Below, in pieces: positions 36,541 through 43,006 of a DNA stretch of 64,000 nucleotides. The translations under genes and the position numbers were made by a program. Source of the DNA: an uncultured Bacillaceae bacterium (GTDB lineage: Bacteria > Bacillota > Bacilli > Bacillales > Bacillaceae_L). Position 1 is the stretch's first letter; each line of letters starts with the position of its first letter. The notes under the pieces were generated by a model, which worked only from the letters and a program-made list of their open reading frames with translations, did not search any database and was not told the DNA's origin. Where the stretch lies: positions 124,001 through 188,000 of the forward strand of contig CANMHG010000003.1 in the NCBI GenBank assembly GCA_947497585.1. Direction: 5' to 3'.

Positions 36541-37290
36541 TTATCTTGCTAGGACTTTTTGTAGAAACTGTTGTGTCCGTTCTTCTTTTGGAGTTGTGAA
36601 GATTTCTTCTGGTTTTCCTTGTTCAACGATGTAACCATCTGCTATAAAGATCACACGGTCGGATACATCACGTGCAAATCCCATTTCATGTGTAACGATA
36701 ATCATCGTCAGTCCTTCTTTCGCTAGTTCTTTAATAACTGTTAGAACTTCTCCTACTAATTCAGGGTCGAGAGCCGAAGTAGGTTCATCAAACAATAGAA
36801 TTTCAGGTTTTAAGGCTAGCATTCTAGCAATGGCAGCACGTTGTTTTTGTCCTCCAGATAATTGTTCAGGGTAATGGTCTTTATGCCCCAGTAAACCAAC
36901 CTTTCTTAGTAGCTCCTCACCCTCCAATACCCCTTCGGCTCTTCGCCTTTTTTGTACAACCAACGGTGCTTCGATGATATTCTCTAAAACGGTTTTATGT
37001 GGGAATAGATGAAAGTGCTGGAACACCATTCCTGAGAACTTCTGAACATTTCTCTTTTGTAGCTTAGTAGGAGACTTCCCATGAAAACTTACTTGAACAT
37101 CACCTATCGAAAGTGTGCCTCCAGTTGGGACGTCTAATAAATTCAAACAACGCAGTAAAGTTGTCTTTCCAGACCCTGATGGTCCAATGATACTAACTAC
37201 TTCACCTTTTTCTATTTGTAAGGAAATCGATTTTAATACTTCATTATCTTTAAAGCTTTTACTTAATGAATCTATATGTATCACTTTCAC
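36541..37290 (-). CDS. Polar amino-acid ABC transporter ATP-binding protein
   Basis: 249 residues. Walker [11 protein letters not shown]-loop [11 protein letters not shown], signature LSGGQKQR, Walker [15 protein letters not shown]-loop THEMGFA. The HxxLFPH and MGFARDV motifs are typical of the GlnQ/TcyC group. Last gene of a three-gene operon (binding protein, permease, ATPase) controlled by a SAM riboswitch, so a sulfur amino acid (methionine, cystine or a derivative) is the probable cargo. Confidence 0.93.
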   Translation of the reverse strand: MKVIHIDSLSKSFKDNEVLKSISLQIEKGEVVSIIGPSGSGKTTLLRCLNLLDVPTGGTLSIGDVQVSFHGKSPTKLQKRNVQKFSGMVFQHFHLFPHKTVLENIIEAPLVVQKRRRAEGVLEGEELLRKVGLLGHKDHYPEQLSGGQKQRAAIARMLALKPEILLFDEPTSALDPELVGEVLTVIKELAKEGLTMIIVTHEMGFARDVSDRVIFIADGYIVEQGKPEEIFTTPKEERTQQFLQKVLAR

Positions 37291-37299
37291 AACCTCCTA

Positions 37300-37983
37300 T
37301 CATGATGAAACATAACGGTTTGCTTTTTTCTCGAGGTAATCTTGTAACAATGTTACGATTGTACATAATCCCCAGTAGATCAAAGCAACAAGTATATAGA
37401 GTGTTAAGCTCTCATAAGTTTGGCCCACAACTACTTTTGCCCGGTAAAACATTTCAGATACCGTAATGACCATGGCTAGAGAAGTTCCTTTAATGATATC
37501 CATGAACACACTTGATAGAGGAGGAAGTGCAATCCGAGTAGCCTGAGGCAAAATGATACGACGCATTGTTTGCCAATAGGTCATCCGAAGTGTCTCAGCA
37601 GCCTCCCATTGACCTTTTGAAACAGAAGATATGGCTGAGCGAATAATCTCTGCACTGTATGCGGAAAAATGTACACTAATTCCGATAATTGCTGCAGTAA
37701 GAGGCTTCAGCTCAATACCAAGCATCGGCAAGCCAAAATATAAAATAAATAAAATGACGAGAAGAGGTGTTCCTCTCATAAACGATATGAAAATTCGAGC
37801 AGGAATACTGTTAATCCAATATTTACTCATTCTAGCCAGCGCAATAAACAATCCTAATGCTAAGGACATGCCCATACTCACAACAGCAATCATAACCGTA
37901 TACCAGGCCCCCTCCAATATAAAGGGAAGTGAGTCTAACGCAATTTCTATATTAAATAGATATTCCCATTTGAAATTCTCCAT
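37300..37983 (-). CDS. Polar amino-acid ABC transporter permease
   Basis: 227 residues from the ATG at 37983, nine bases after AAAGGAGG; a GTG two codons upstream is too close to that site. HisM/GlnP-type permease with about five membrane helices and the EAA motif (EAAETLRMTYWQTMRRIILPQA). Nine bases before the ATPase gene. Partner of the SAM-riboswitch-controlled binding protein. Confidence 0.93.
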   Translation of the reverse strand: MENFKWEYLFNIEIALDSLPFILEGAWYTVMIAVVSMGMSLALGLFIALARMSKYWINSIPARIFISFMRGTPLLVILFILYFGLPMLGIELKPLTAAIIGISVHFSAYSAEIIRSAISSVSKGQWEAAETLRMTYWQTMRRIILPQATRIALPPLSSVFMDIIKGTSLAMVITVSEMFYRAKVVVGQTYESLTLYILVALIYWGLCTIVTLLQDYLEKKANRYVSS

Positions 37984-38070
37984 CTTCACAAACCTCCTTT
38001 ATGAAAAATTTTATATGTTTCTCATGCGTACAAAAAGAAAGGAATCACAAAGATTCCTCTCTAACACGCA

Positions 38071-38907
38071 CTAGTCAAGAGTGACAGGTTGTGAAACATC
38101 TGCACCAAAGAATTCAAGTGCAATTTCTTTAACCGTTCCATCATCAATCATCTCTTGTAAAACAGTATCTAATTGTTCTTTTAACTCTGGGCTATCTTTT
38201 TGCATGACAATCGCTCCAACGTTAGGCTCGAACTTTACATTTTCAGCTAGTTTTAATCCAGGCTTATTAAACTGTTTTAAATGTTGGATTAAAACAAGAT
38301 AGTCATTTAAAGTAGCGTCCACACGACCATTAACGATTTCCGGTAAAACAGTGTCCGAACCTGTGTAAACAACAACTTCAGCACCTTGGCTACGTGCAAA
38401 TTCAGAATAGTTACTAGTAGCTGAACCTCCTACTTTTTTCCCTGTTAAATCTTCAACAGTTTCAATATTCGAGCTACCATCTTCACGCACAATTGCAGAC
38501 CCAAATGAGTGTTTAATAGGAATTGTAAAATCAAACTTCTCTAGTCGTTCTTCTGTGATTGTAAAATCATTCGCAGCCACATCAATCTGACCATTTCGTA
38601 GAGCAGGAAGTAATCCATCAAACTCCATTGTCTTAAATTCAATTTCTAGCCCTAATCTTTTACCTAACTCTCTAACAACCTCAACGTCAAATCCAGTAAG
38701 CTCTTTTGTATCTTCATCAAAATATGTAACTGGAAAATACAATCCTTCCGTGCCAACCACTAGTTTTCCAGATTCCTTGATTCGATCCCAAGAGCTTTTC
38801 TCTTCAGAAGCAGTGTTTGAATTTTTAGTTCCTGCTTCCTCAGTCCCACAAGCAGTTAAAACAAATCCAATCGTTAATATAAAAAGCAATAATGAAAGTT
38901 TTTTCAT
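38071..38907 (-). CDS. Polar amino-acid ABC transporter substrate-binding lipoprotein
   Basis: 278 residues. Lipobox VLTAC anchors it outside. SBP_bac_3 fold: GTEGLYFPVTYFDEDTKELTG, GFDVEVVRELGKRLGLEIEF, ANDFTITEERLEKFDFTIPI, VGGSATSNYSEFA. It resembles cystine/methionine-type (TcyA/YxeM) binding proteins, but specificity cannot be read with certainty. First gene behind the SAM riboswitch. Confidence 0.92.
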   Translation of the reverse strand: MKKLSLLLFILTIGFVLTACGTEEAGTKNSNTASEEKSSWDRIKESGKLVVGTEGLYFPVTYFDEDTKELTGFDVEVVRELGKRLGLEIEFKTMEFDGLLPALRNGQIDVAANDFTITEERLEKFDFTIPIKHSFGSAIVREDGSSNIETVEDLTGKKVGGSATSNYSEFARSQGAEVVVYTGSDTVLPEIVNGRVDATLNDYLVLIQHLKQFNKPGLKLAENVKFEPNVGAIVMQKDSPELKEQLDTVLQEMIDDGTVKEIALEFFGADVSQPVTLD

Positions 38908-38990
38908 TGGTGTTATACCATCCTTTTCTATAGATTTACTTGGTTTTGGTTAAAAGTGTTATTCACTCATCAATGAGATTCACCAGAAAC

Positions 38991-39016
38991 AAAAAACCCC
39001 TTCAAGAAAGAAGAGG
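38991..39016 (-). terminator. SAM riboswitch terminator
   Basis: On the minus strand CCTCTTC / GAAGGGG with a TTTCTT loop, then TTTTTT. Its left arm (CTCTTCTT) is an exact complement of AAGAAGAG in the 3' side of the aptamer P1 helix, giving the usual S-box antiterminator. Confidence 0.85.
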
Positions 39017-39043
39017 TCATGAATTCACATTGAAAACGTGCGC

Positions 39044-39152
39044 TCTTCTTATCTATCAAGCTATCGCTTGCTGGAATTGGCACAGTACTCTTTGAATTGA
39101 GTCCGCTGCCGAGGTTTCCTAGGGCCATTCCCTCCACCTCTCGTGATAAGAA
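39044..39152 (-). promoter_or_regulatory. SAM-I (S-box) riboswitch
   Basis: On the minus strand: CTTATCACGAGAGGTGGAGG, GAATGGCCCTAGGAAACCTCGG, CAGC, GTGCCAATTCCAGCAAGCG and closing GATAAGAAG. All S-box core blocks are present. High SAM should terminate transcription of the amino-acid importer. Confidence 0.95.
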
Positions 39153-39181
39153 AAAAAACAACTATTTAACTGATGATGAAA

Positions 39182-39210
39182 ATATTACCACCATAAAACA
39201 AATGAGTCAA
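39182..39210 (-). promoter_or_regulatory. Promoter of the SAM-riboswitch transcript
   Basis: On the minus strand TTGACT, 17 bases, TAATAT, about 30 bases upstream of the aptamer. Confidence 0.7.
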
Positions 39211-39254
39211 CAAGTTTGTTTATAAATTTACTCGGTTTAACGCTTTAAACCATT

Positions 39255-39308
39255 GGGGGCCTGACCCCCAATGCGTTAACGTATTAACGCACCGGGGGTC
39301 AGGCCCCC
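39255..39308. repeat. Dispersed palindromic repeat, full copy
   Basis: GGGGGCCTGACCCCC, core GCGTTAACGTATTAACGC, GGGGGTCAGGCCCCC. Unlike the other full copies it lies between divergent genes, 45 bases from the SAM promoter and 33 from the amidase ORF, so it is not a simple 3' terminator here. Confidence 0.85.
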
Positions 39309-39341
39309 GATTTTTATCTGTGCTTTTAATTTTATGTTGTT

Positions 39342-40286
39342 ATGTTTAAAATGATAGAAAAGATAGAGACTTGTAGTATGGGGGTGGAAGGGTTGTTTAG
39401 AAAATGGTTTTTGCTAGTACTATTGTTATTTTTTCTATTTCCGTTTACATATTATGCTGAAAAAACGGTAATTATCGATGTTGGTCACGGCGGTAAGTAT
39501 AGTGGGACTTGTGGCTATTCGGGATCGGCAACAGGATTTTGTGAAAAGGATGCGAACCTGTTGGTTGCGTTAAAACTCCAAGAGATATTAAAGCCGACTG
39601 ATATTAAAGTTCATCTAACTCGCACGACAGACATGGAATTTGCACCTTTCTTGAAAAGCGCTGACGGGACCACGGATGGAGGAGATTTCGATGTGCGGAT
39701 GAAAAAGGCGAATGCATTTGCTGTAAATAATAACAACAACAGTATTTTCATTTCAGTCCATCACAATGCTCACCCAACTAATCCATTCAGGAGAGGGATT
39801 GAAACCTACTATTACGATGGAGTAAATCACGGAAAGGCTGAATACCCACACGATCCATTACAAATAAAGTATTTGTCCGAAAATAAACGACTTGCTGAGG
39901 TAATTCATCCAATACTAGTAGATTCATTGCGTCTTCCGGACCGGAAAATACACTCTGATCAAAGCTTTTATGTTATCCGAAATGCACAAATGCCTTCTAT
40001 ATTAGTGGAGCTAGGCTATATGATAAATCGACATGAAGAAAAATTAATTAAAACAGCGAGCTATCAAAAAGCAGCAGCAGCAGCACTAGCTAAAGGAATT
40101 GAAGCTTACTTTGCTGTTTTTGAAGTGTATGGAAGTAATAATGAGCGGTTAGCTACATTTTCCGACGAAATAGATGCATTAAGCTATGCCTATACAGTGA
40201 AATCAGCAATATCTGTATTAGATAAAAACCGTCAAAAAACCATTTATATAAAAGATAGTTTTCGATATGTACTAAAGCCTTGGTAG
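39342..40286 (+). CDS. N-acetylmuramoyl-L-alanine amidase (Amidase_3, CwlD-like)
   Basis: Up to 314 residues; the start is uncertain (ATG 39342, ATG 39378 and nearby TTG all lack a good ribosome site). A hydrophobic export segment (FRKWFLLVLLLFFLFPFTYY) precedes the catalytic domain. Zinc ligands are seen in IDVGHGG, GFCEKDANLL and SVHHNAH, with the catalytic Glu in ILVELGYMIN. It should cleave the amide between muramic acid and the stem peptide. The C-terminal ~45 residues are a small SPOR-like segment (FSDEIDALSYAYTVKSAIS). Sixteen bases upstream of a lipoprotein gene. Confidence 0.88.
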   Translation: MFKMIEKIETCSMGVEGLFRKWFLLVLLLFFLFPFTYYAEKTVIIDVGHGGKYSGTCGYSGSATGFCEKDANLLVALKLQEILKPTDIKVHLTRTTDMEFAPFLKSADGTTDGGDFDVRMKKANAFAVNNNNNSIFISVHHNAHPTNPFRRGIETYYYDGVNHGKAEYPHDPLQIKYLSENKRLAEVIHPILVDSLRLPDRKIHSDQSFYVIRNAQMPSILVELGYMINRHEEKLIKTASYQKAAAAALAKGIEAYFAVFEVYGSNNERLATFSDEIDALSYAYTVKSAISVLDKNRQKTIYIKDSFRYVLKPW

Positions 40287-40302
40287 AGGGAGGGAGAATT
40301 CA

Positions 40303-40941
40303 ATGAAACTTAAATATTGCATTTTAGTATCCTTACTTCTACTTATCGGGTGTTCTTCAGGTCCTAATCAGCAGGTTGAGGAAAAAGCTGAAACTCCCCC
40401 GAAAGAGCAACCTAAGGAAACAAAGGAAGTCGTAAAAATAAAACAGGGAAATTTTAAAGAGTATCGGCCAAAGGTAGGAGAGAAACGAACGTATACAAAT
40501 GCAGGCGAAGAAATTTATGTTCATGAAATTGTTGCTGAAAACGAAGAGTATATTCAGGTCATCGTATCTCTGAGCGGGGCACCCACTACACAAATCTATA
40601 GATGGACGAATGAAGAGTACTCCCTTGTACATGAAGCTGCAGGAAGGCAAAGCCCTGAGTTAATTGAAGCATTTGTTCCGATGGAGTTCCCAGAACTATT
40701 TTTAGATTTAGAAGGTGGACAAGCAGAGTGGAAGGTAATTGCTGAAAATTCAACCATCACCGTACCCAGTGGAACTTTTACAAACGTAATAGCTATTCAA
40801 AAAACAACAGATGAAGTCGCAGGGGCTGATACCATCTACACTCGCTATTTTGCGCCTAGAATGGGACTTATTAAAGAAACGTATGAAGTAACGGGTGAAC
40901 ATGGTTATAAGGATGAAGCTAATTTAGATAAGATGGAATAG
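40303..40941 (+). CDS. Lipoprotein of unknown function
   Basis: 212 residues. Lipobox LLIGC, a short Lys/Glu/Pro-rich linker, then a beta-rich domain (about 50-205) with FKEYRPKVGEKRTYTNAGEE and a TIYTRYFAPRMGLIKETYE ending that resembles other Bacillus lipoproteins with unknown role. Ribosome site GGGAGG. Probably co-transcribed with the amidase. Confidence 0.75.
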   Translation: MKLKYCILVSLLLLIGCSSGPNQQVEEKAETPPKEQPKETKEVVKIKQGNFKEYRPKVGEKRTYTNAGEEIYVHEIVAENEEYIQVIVSLSGAPTTQIYRWTNEEYSLVHEAAGRQSPELIEAFVPMEFPELFLDLEGGQAEWKVIAENSTITVPSGTFTNVIAIQKTTDEVAGADTIYTRYFAPRMGLIKETYEVTGEHGYKDEANLDKME

Positions 40942-40952
40942 GGAAAACAAAA

Positions 40953-40974
40953 GAGTCAAACCTCCGTTTGACTC
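40953..40974 (-). terminator. Terminator overlapping the receptor gene stop
   Basis: GAGTCAAAC / GTTTGACTC with CTCC loop; a T-rich run follows only on the minus strand. The stop codon of the receptor gene lies in the stem. Confidence 0.65.
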
Positions 40975-41867
40975 CCAAGTTTCTCTCTTATATTCTTAAT
41001 CCGCTGCTCGATATACGGAATATGTCTGTCCTCAAGCCTCAGTTCAAAAATTTTCTTCGCATTTTCCATATACCTTAAAGCAGTAATGTAATTTTCGAGC
41101 ATTTCATAATTGTAACCTGTATGATAATATAAGTCCGCAAACACATACATATTGTCTGTTCTTAAACACCAATCAATAGCCTGCTTACAGGAATGATTGG
41201 ATTCCTCAAATCTTGAAAGCCGCGTTAAAGCTTTTGCTTTGTTATATAAGATCCTAGATTTAATGGTAACGTCATGCGGATAAGGAATCCGTTCTAAATG
41301 TGGAAGTACCATGTCATAAATCTCAATTACTTTTTCATTTTCATGACTATTAAAATGGATCACTGCAATTGAACTATAGATTTCAATTTCACGTTCATTA
41401 AATACCTTATCAGTTGAGTGAGTTAACTGTATAGCTTCAAATAGTAATTCCTTCGCTAACTCTGGATTCTTATTCATCTCATATTCACAAATTCCTTCAT
41501 GCCATAAGATAAGCTGTTTGTTCTTTCGTATATTTTTAAATAGAGGATTGTTTTTTTCGGCTCTTACAATATCTCTAATCAAGTCATATTTCATCTCTCG
41601 TCTTGCTTGCCTAAACTGGTGCGCTACTTCGTTTACATAGTCAACCTTTGGTGTACTAGCAATTTCATAGAAATAATTGATATCAACCCCTAGCTTTTGA
41701 GAAATTAAATAGAGTGTAGAGGCAAGGGGATAAACTTCACCCTTCTCAATTACGCTAATCTGTGATTGTGTACAAATCCCTTTTGCTAACTCAACCTGTG
41801 ACATCCCTAATGATTTACGTAAATTTCGTATTTCTTCACCGATTTTTGTGAAATCCAACTTTTTCAC
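40956..41867 (-). CDS. PlcR-like peptide-responsive regulator (RRNPP: HTH plus TPR)
   Basis: 303 residues. XRE helix-turn-helix at about 8-65 (GEEIRNLRKSLGMSQVELA, QISVIEKGEVYPLASTL), then about five TPR-type helix pairs (about 75-295), for example ALRYMENAKKIFELRLEDRHIPYIEQRI. Length and order match PlcR of the B. cereus group and other RRNPP receptors, which bind re-imported signalling peptides in the TPR domain. Divergent from a gene encoding a secreted repeat precursor of AELPPIY peptides, an organisation like plcR-papR. A palindrome covers the region just before its start, so autoregulation is likely. Confidence 0.85.
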   Translation of the reverse strand: MKKLDFTKIGEEIRNLRKSLGMSQVELAKGICTQSQISVIEKGEVYPLASTLYLISQKLGVDINYFYEIASTPKVDYVNEVAHQFRQARREMKYDLIRDIVRAEKNNPLFKNIRKNKQLILWHEGICEYEMNKNPELAKELLFEAIQLTHSTDKVFNEREIEIYSSIAVIHFNSHENEKVIEIYDMVLPHLERIPYPHDVTIKSRILYNKAKALTRLSRFEESNHSCKQAIDWCLRTDNMYVFADLYYHTGYNYEMLENYITALRYMENAKKIFELRLEDRHIPYIEQRIKNIREKLGSQTEV

Positions 41868-41872
41868 CCCAT

Positions 41873-41888
41873 TATTGATACATCAATA
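41873..41888. promoter_or_regulatory. Palindrome before the receptor gene, candidate operator
   Basis: TATTGAT-AC-ATCAATA, seven-base arms with a two-base AC spacer, five bases upstream of the receptor start codon. Confidence 0.45.
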
Positions 41889-41958
41889 TTTTTTCTCGTT
41901 TAGAAGAGAAATTGAAAGATTACTATTAGTCTAGTCATACAAAACCTTATAAACAAGG

Positions 41959-41988
41959 AAAACACGTTTTAAATAGTTCTTATATAAT
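41959..41988 (+). promoter_or_regulatory. Candidate activator-dependent promoter of the peptide precursor gene
   Basis: TATAAT at 41983-41988 has no -35 hexamer; instead a palindrome AAAAC-AC-GTTTT (41959-41970) covers the -35 position. It shares the 5-2-5 layout and AC spacer with the palindrome before the receptor gene. No classical PlcR box was found. Confidence 0.45.
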
Positions 41989-42051
41989 ACAGTTAAATCA
42001 ATTAACTACTATCTTATCCCTTAGATGGGTAAAAAGAAATGGAGTGTTACT

Positions 42052-42408
42052 ATGAAAAAATTACTATTTACAGGTCTATCACTAACTGTTTTGGCTGTCG
42101 GTTTTTCTTTTGGAGCAAGTGCCGTTAATAAAAATGTAGCAGAGTTACCACCGATTTACCAACCGAAAGCTGTAGAAGTAGCAGAACTGCCACCAATCTA
42201 TAGACCAAGCTCATTAGGATTAGTAGCAGAGTTACCACCAATCTACAGACCAAGCTCATTAGGATTAGTAGCAGAGTTACCACCAATCTACAGACCAAGT
42301 TCATTAGGACTAGTAGCAGAGTTACCACCAATTTACAGACCAAGTTCATTAGGACTAGTAGCAGAGTTACCACCAATCTACAAACCAACTTCGTCTTTTA
42401 ATGTCTAA
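42052..42408 (+). CDS. Secreted precursor of a repeated signalling peptide (AELPPIY)
   Basis: 118 residues from the ATG at 42052, which follows GGAG by seven bases; the upstream ATG at 42025 has no ribosome site. Signal peptide 1-24 (FGASA-VN). The rest is six tandem units: VAELPPIYQPKAVE, four times VAELPPIYRPSSLGL, and VAELPPIYKPTSSFNV. The known PapR signal of PlcR is ADLPFEF; AELPPIY shares the A-acidic-L-P start and the aromatic end. It is divergent from a PlcR-like receptor. One precursor would release six heptapeptide-like signals after export and proteolysis. Function is inferred but the architecture is plain. Confidence 0.8.
   Translation: MKKLLFTGLSLTVLAVGFSFGASAVNKNVAELPPIYQPKAVEVAELPPIYRPSSLGLVAELPPIYRPSSLGLVAELPPIYRPSSLGLVAELPPIYRPSSLGLVAELPPIYKPTSSFNV
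42136..42405 (+). repeat. Six tandem 42-48-base repeats coding the peptide units
   Basis: Units start at 42136, 42178, 42223, 42268, 42313 and 42358. The four inner units are 45 bases each and differ at only a few, mostly silent, positions. First and last units have diverged flanks, but AELPPIY is kept in all six. Confidence 0.95.
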
Positions 42409-42440
42409 TCTTTAGAATTATAAAAAGGATGTGTTGCAGT

Positions 42441-42638
42441 ATGGCATATAAGAGATTGAAACTTAATAATACAATGCAAGAGGCTTTTAGTGTTATTTAT
42501 GAAGATATAAACTCTTTGGCGTATCTAGCAACAAAGGAATGTGAGTTATCTCATAACCAGAAAGAGATTAATAGAATTAAAAATAATATCAAACAAAATA
42601 TAAAAGCAATTGAGTTCTTAACGACTACCCAGAATTAG
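42441..42638 (+). CDS. Small helical protein downstream of the peptide precursor
   Basis: 65 residues from the ATG at 42441 (69 if the ATG at 42429 is used; that start has its ribosome site too close). Predominantly charged helix (QKEINRIKNNIKQNIKAIEF), no signal peptide or membrane segment. It starts 32 bases after the precursor stop and shares its terminator, so it is probably the second gene of a peptide-controlled operon. Family not recognised. Confidence 0.6.
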   Translation: MAYKRLKLNNTMQEAFSVIYEDINSLAYLATKECELSHNQKEINRIKNNIKQNIKAIEFLTTTQN

Positions 42639-42667
42639 CGTCTACACTGTAGACGCCTTTCTTTTAT
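42638..42667 (+). terminator. Terminator of the peptide-precursor operon
   Basis: GCGTCTAC / GTAGACGC stem with a three-base loop, then CTTTCTTTT. Starts at the last base of the small gene. The 340 bases that follow, up to 43006, are AT-rich and hold no gene I can see; a TATAAT at about 42853 may belong to the next gene. Confidence 0.85.
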
Positions 42668-43006
42668 CGAAGTAAAGGTATAGTAGAAAAACAATAACTG
42701 TATACTTATTGCATAAAAAGTCCTACTAATTACATGATACTTTTTACCTATAAATTTAGCGAAAAGCTGGTCCTTTAGATTCATTTATTTTAAAATCCTA
42801 GAAAAGCACTTGCAAAATTACTAGATTCGTTTAAATGTATACTTATAAGATATAATACAATATTTTACTCTACTGGAAAAATAAACTCTAAATCATATAC
42901 TTACTAATTTTTTTTTAACCTAAAATTGTCGAATTATGGTGAAAAAGTAGTACTTCAAATAATTTATAGCAAAATATAGTCTATTCGGTTGGAGGAGGTA
43001 AGGAAA

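Noticed and set aside
41889..42024. Classical PlcR box in the receptor/precursor intergenic region
   Set aside because: No TATGnAn4TnCATA match found; only different palindromes are present.
42125..42388. 87-codon minus-strand ORF over the peptide repeats
   Set aside because: Repeat-derived shadow (LVCRLVVTLLLVLM repeats) without ribosome site; the plus-strand frame has signal peptide and regulated context.
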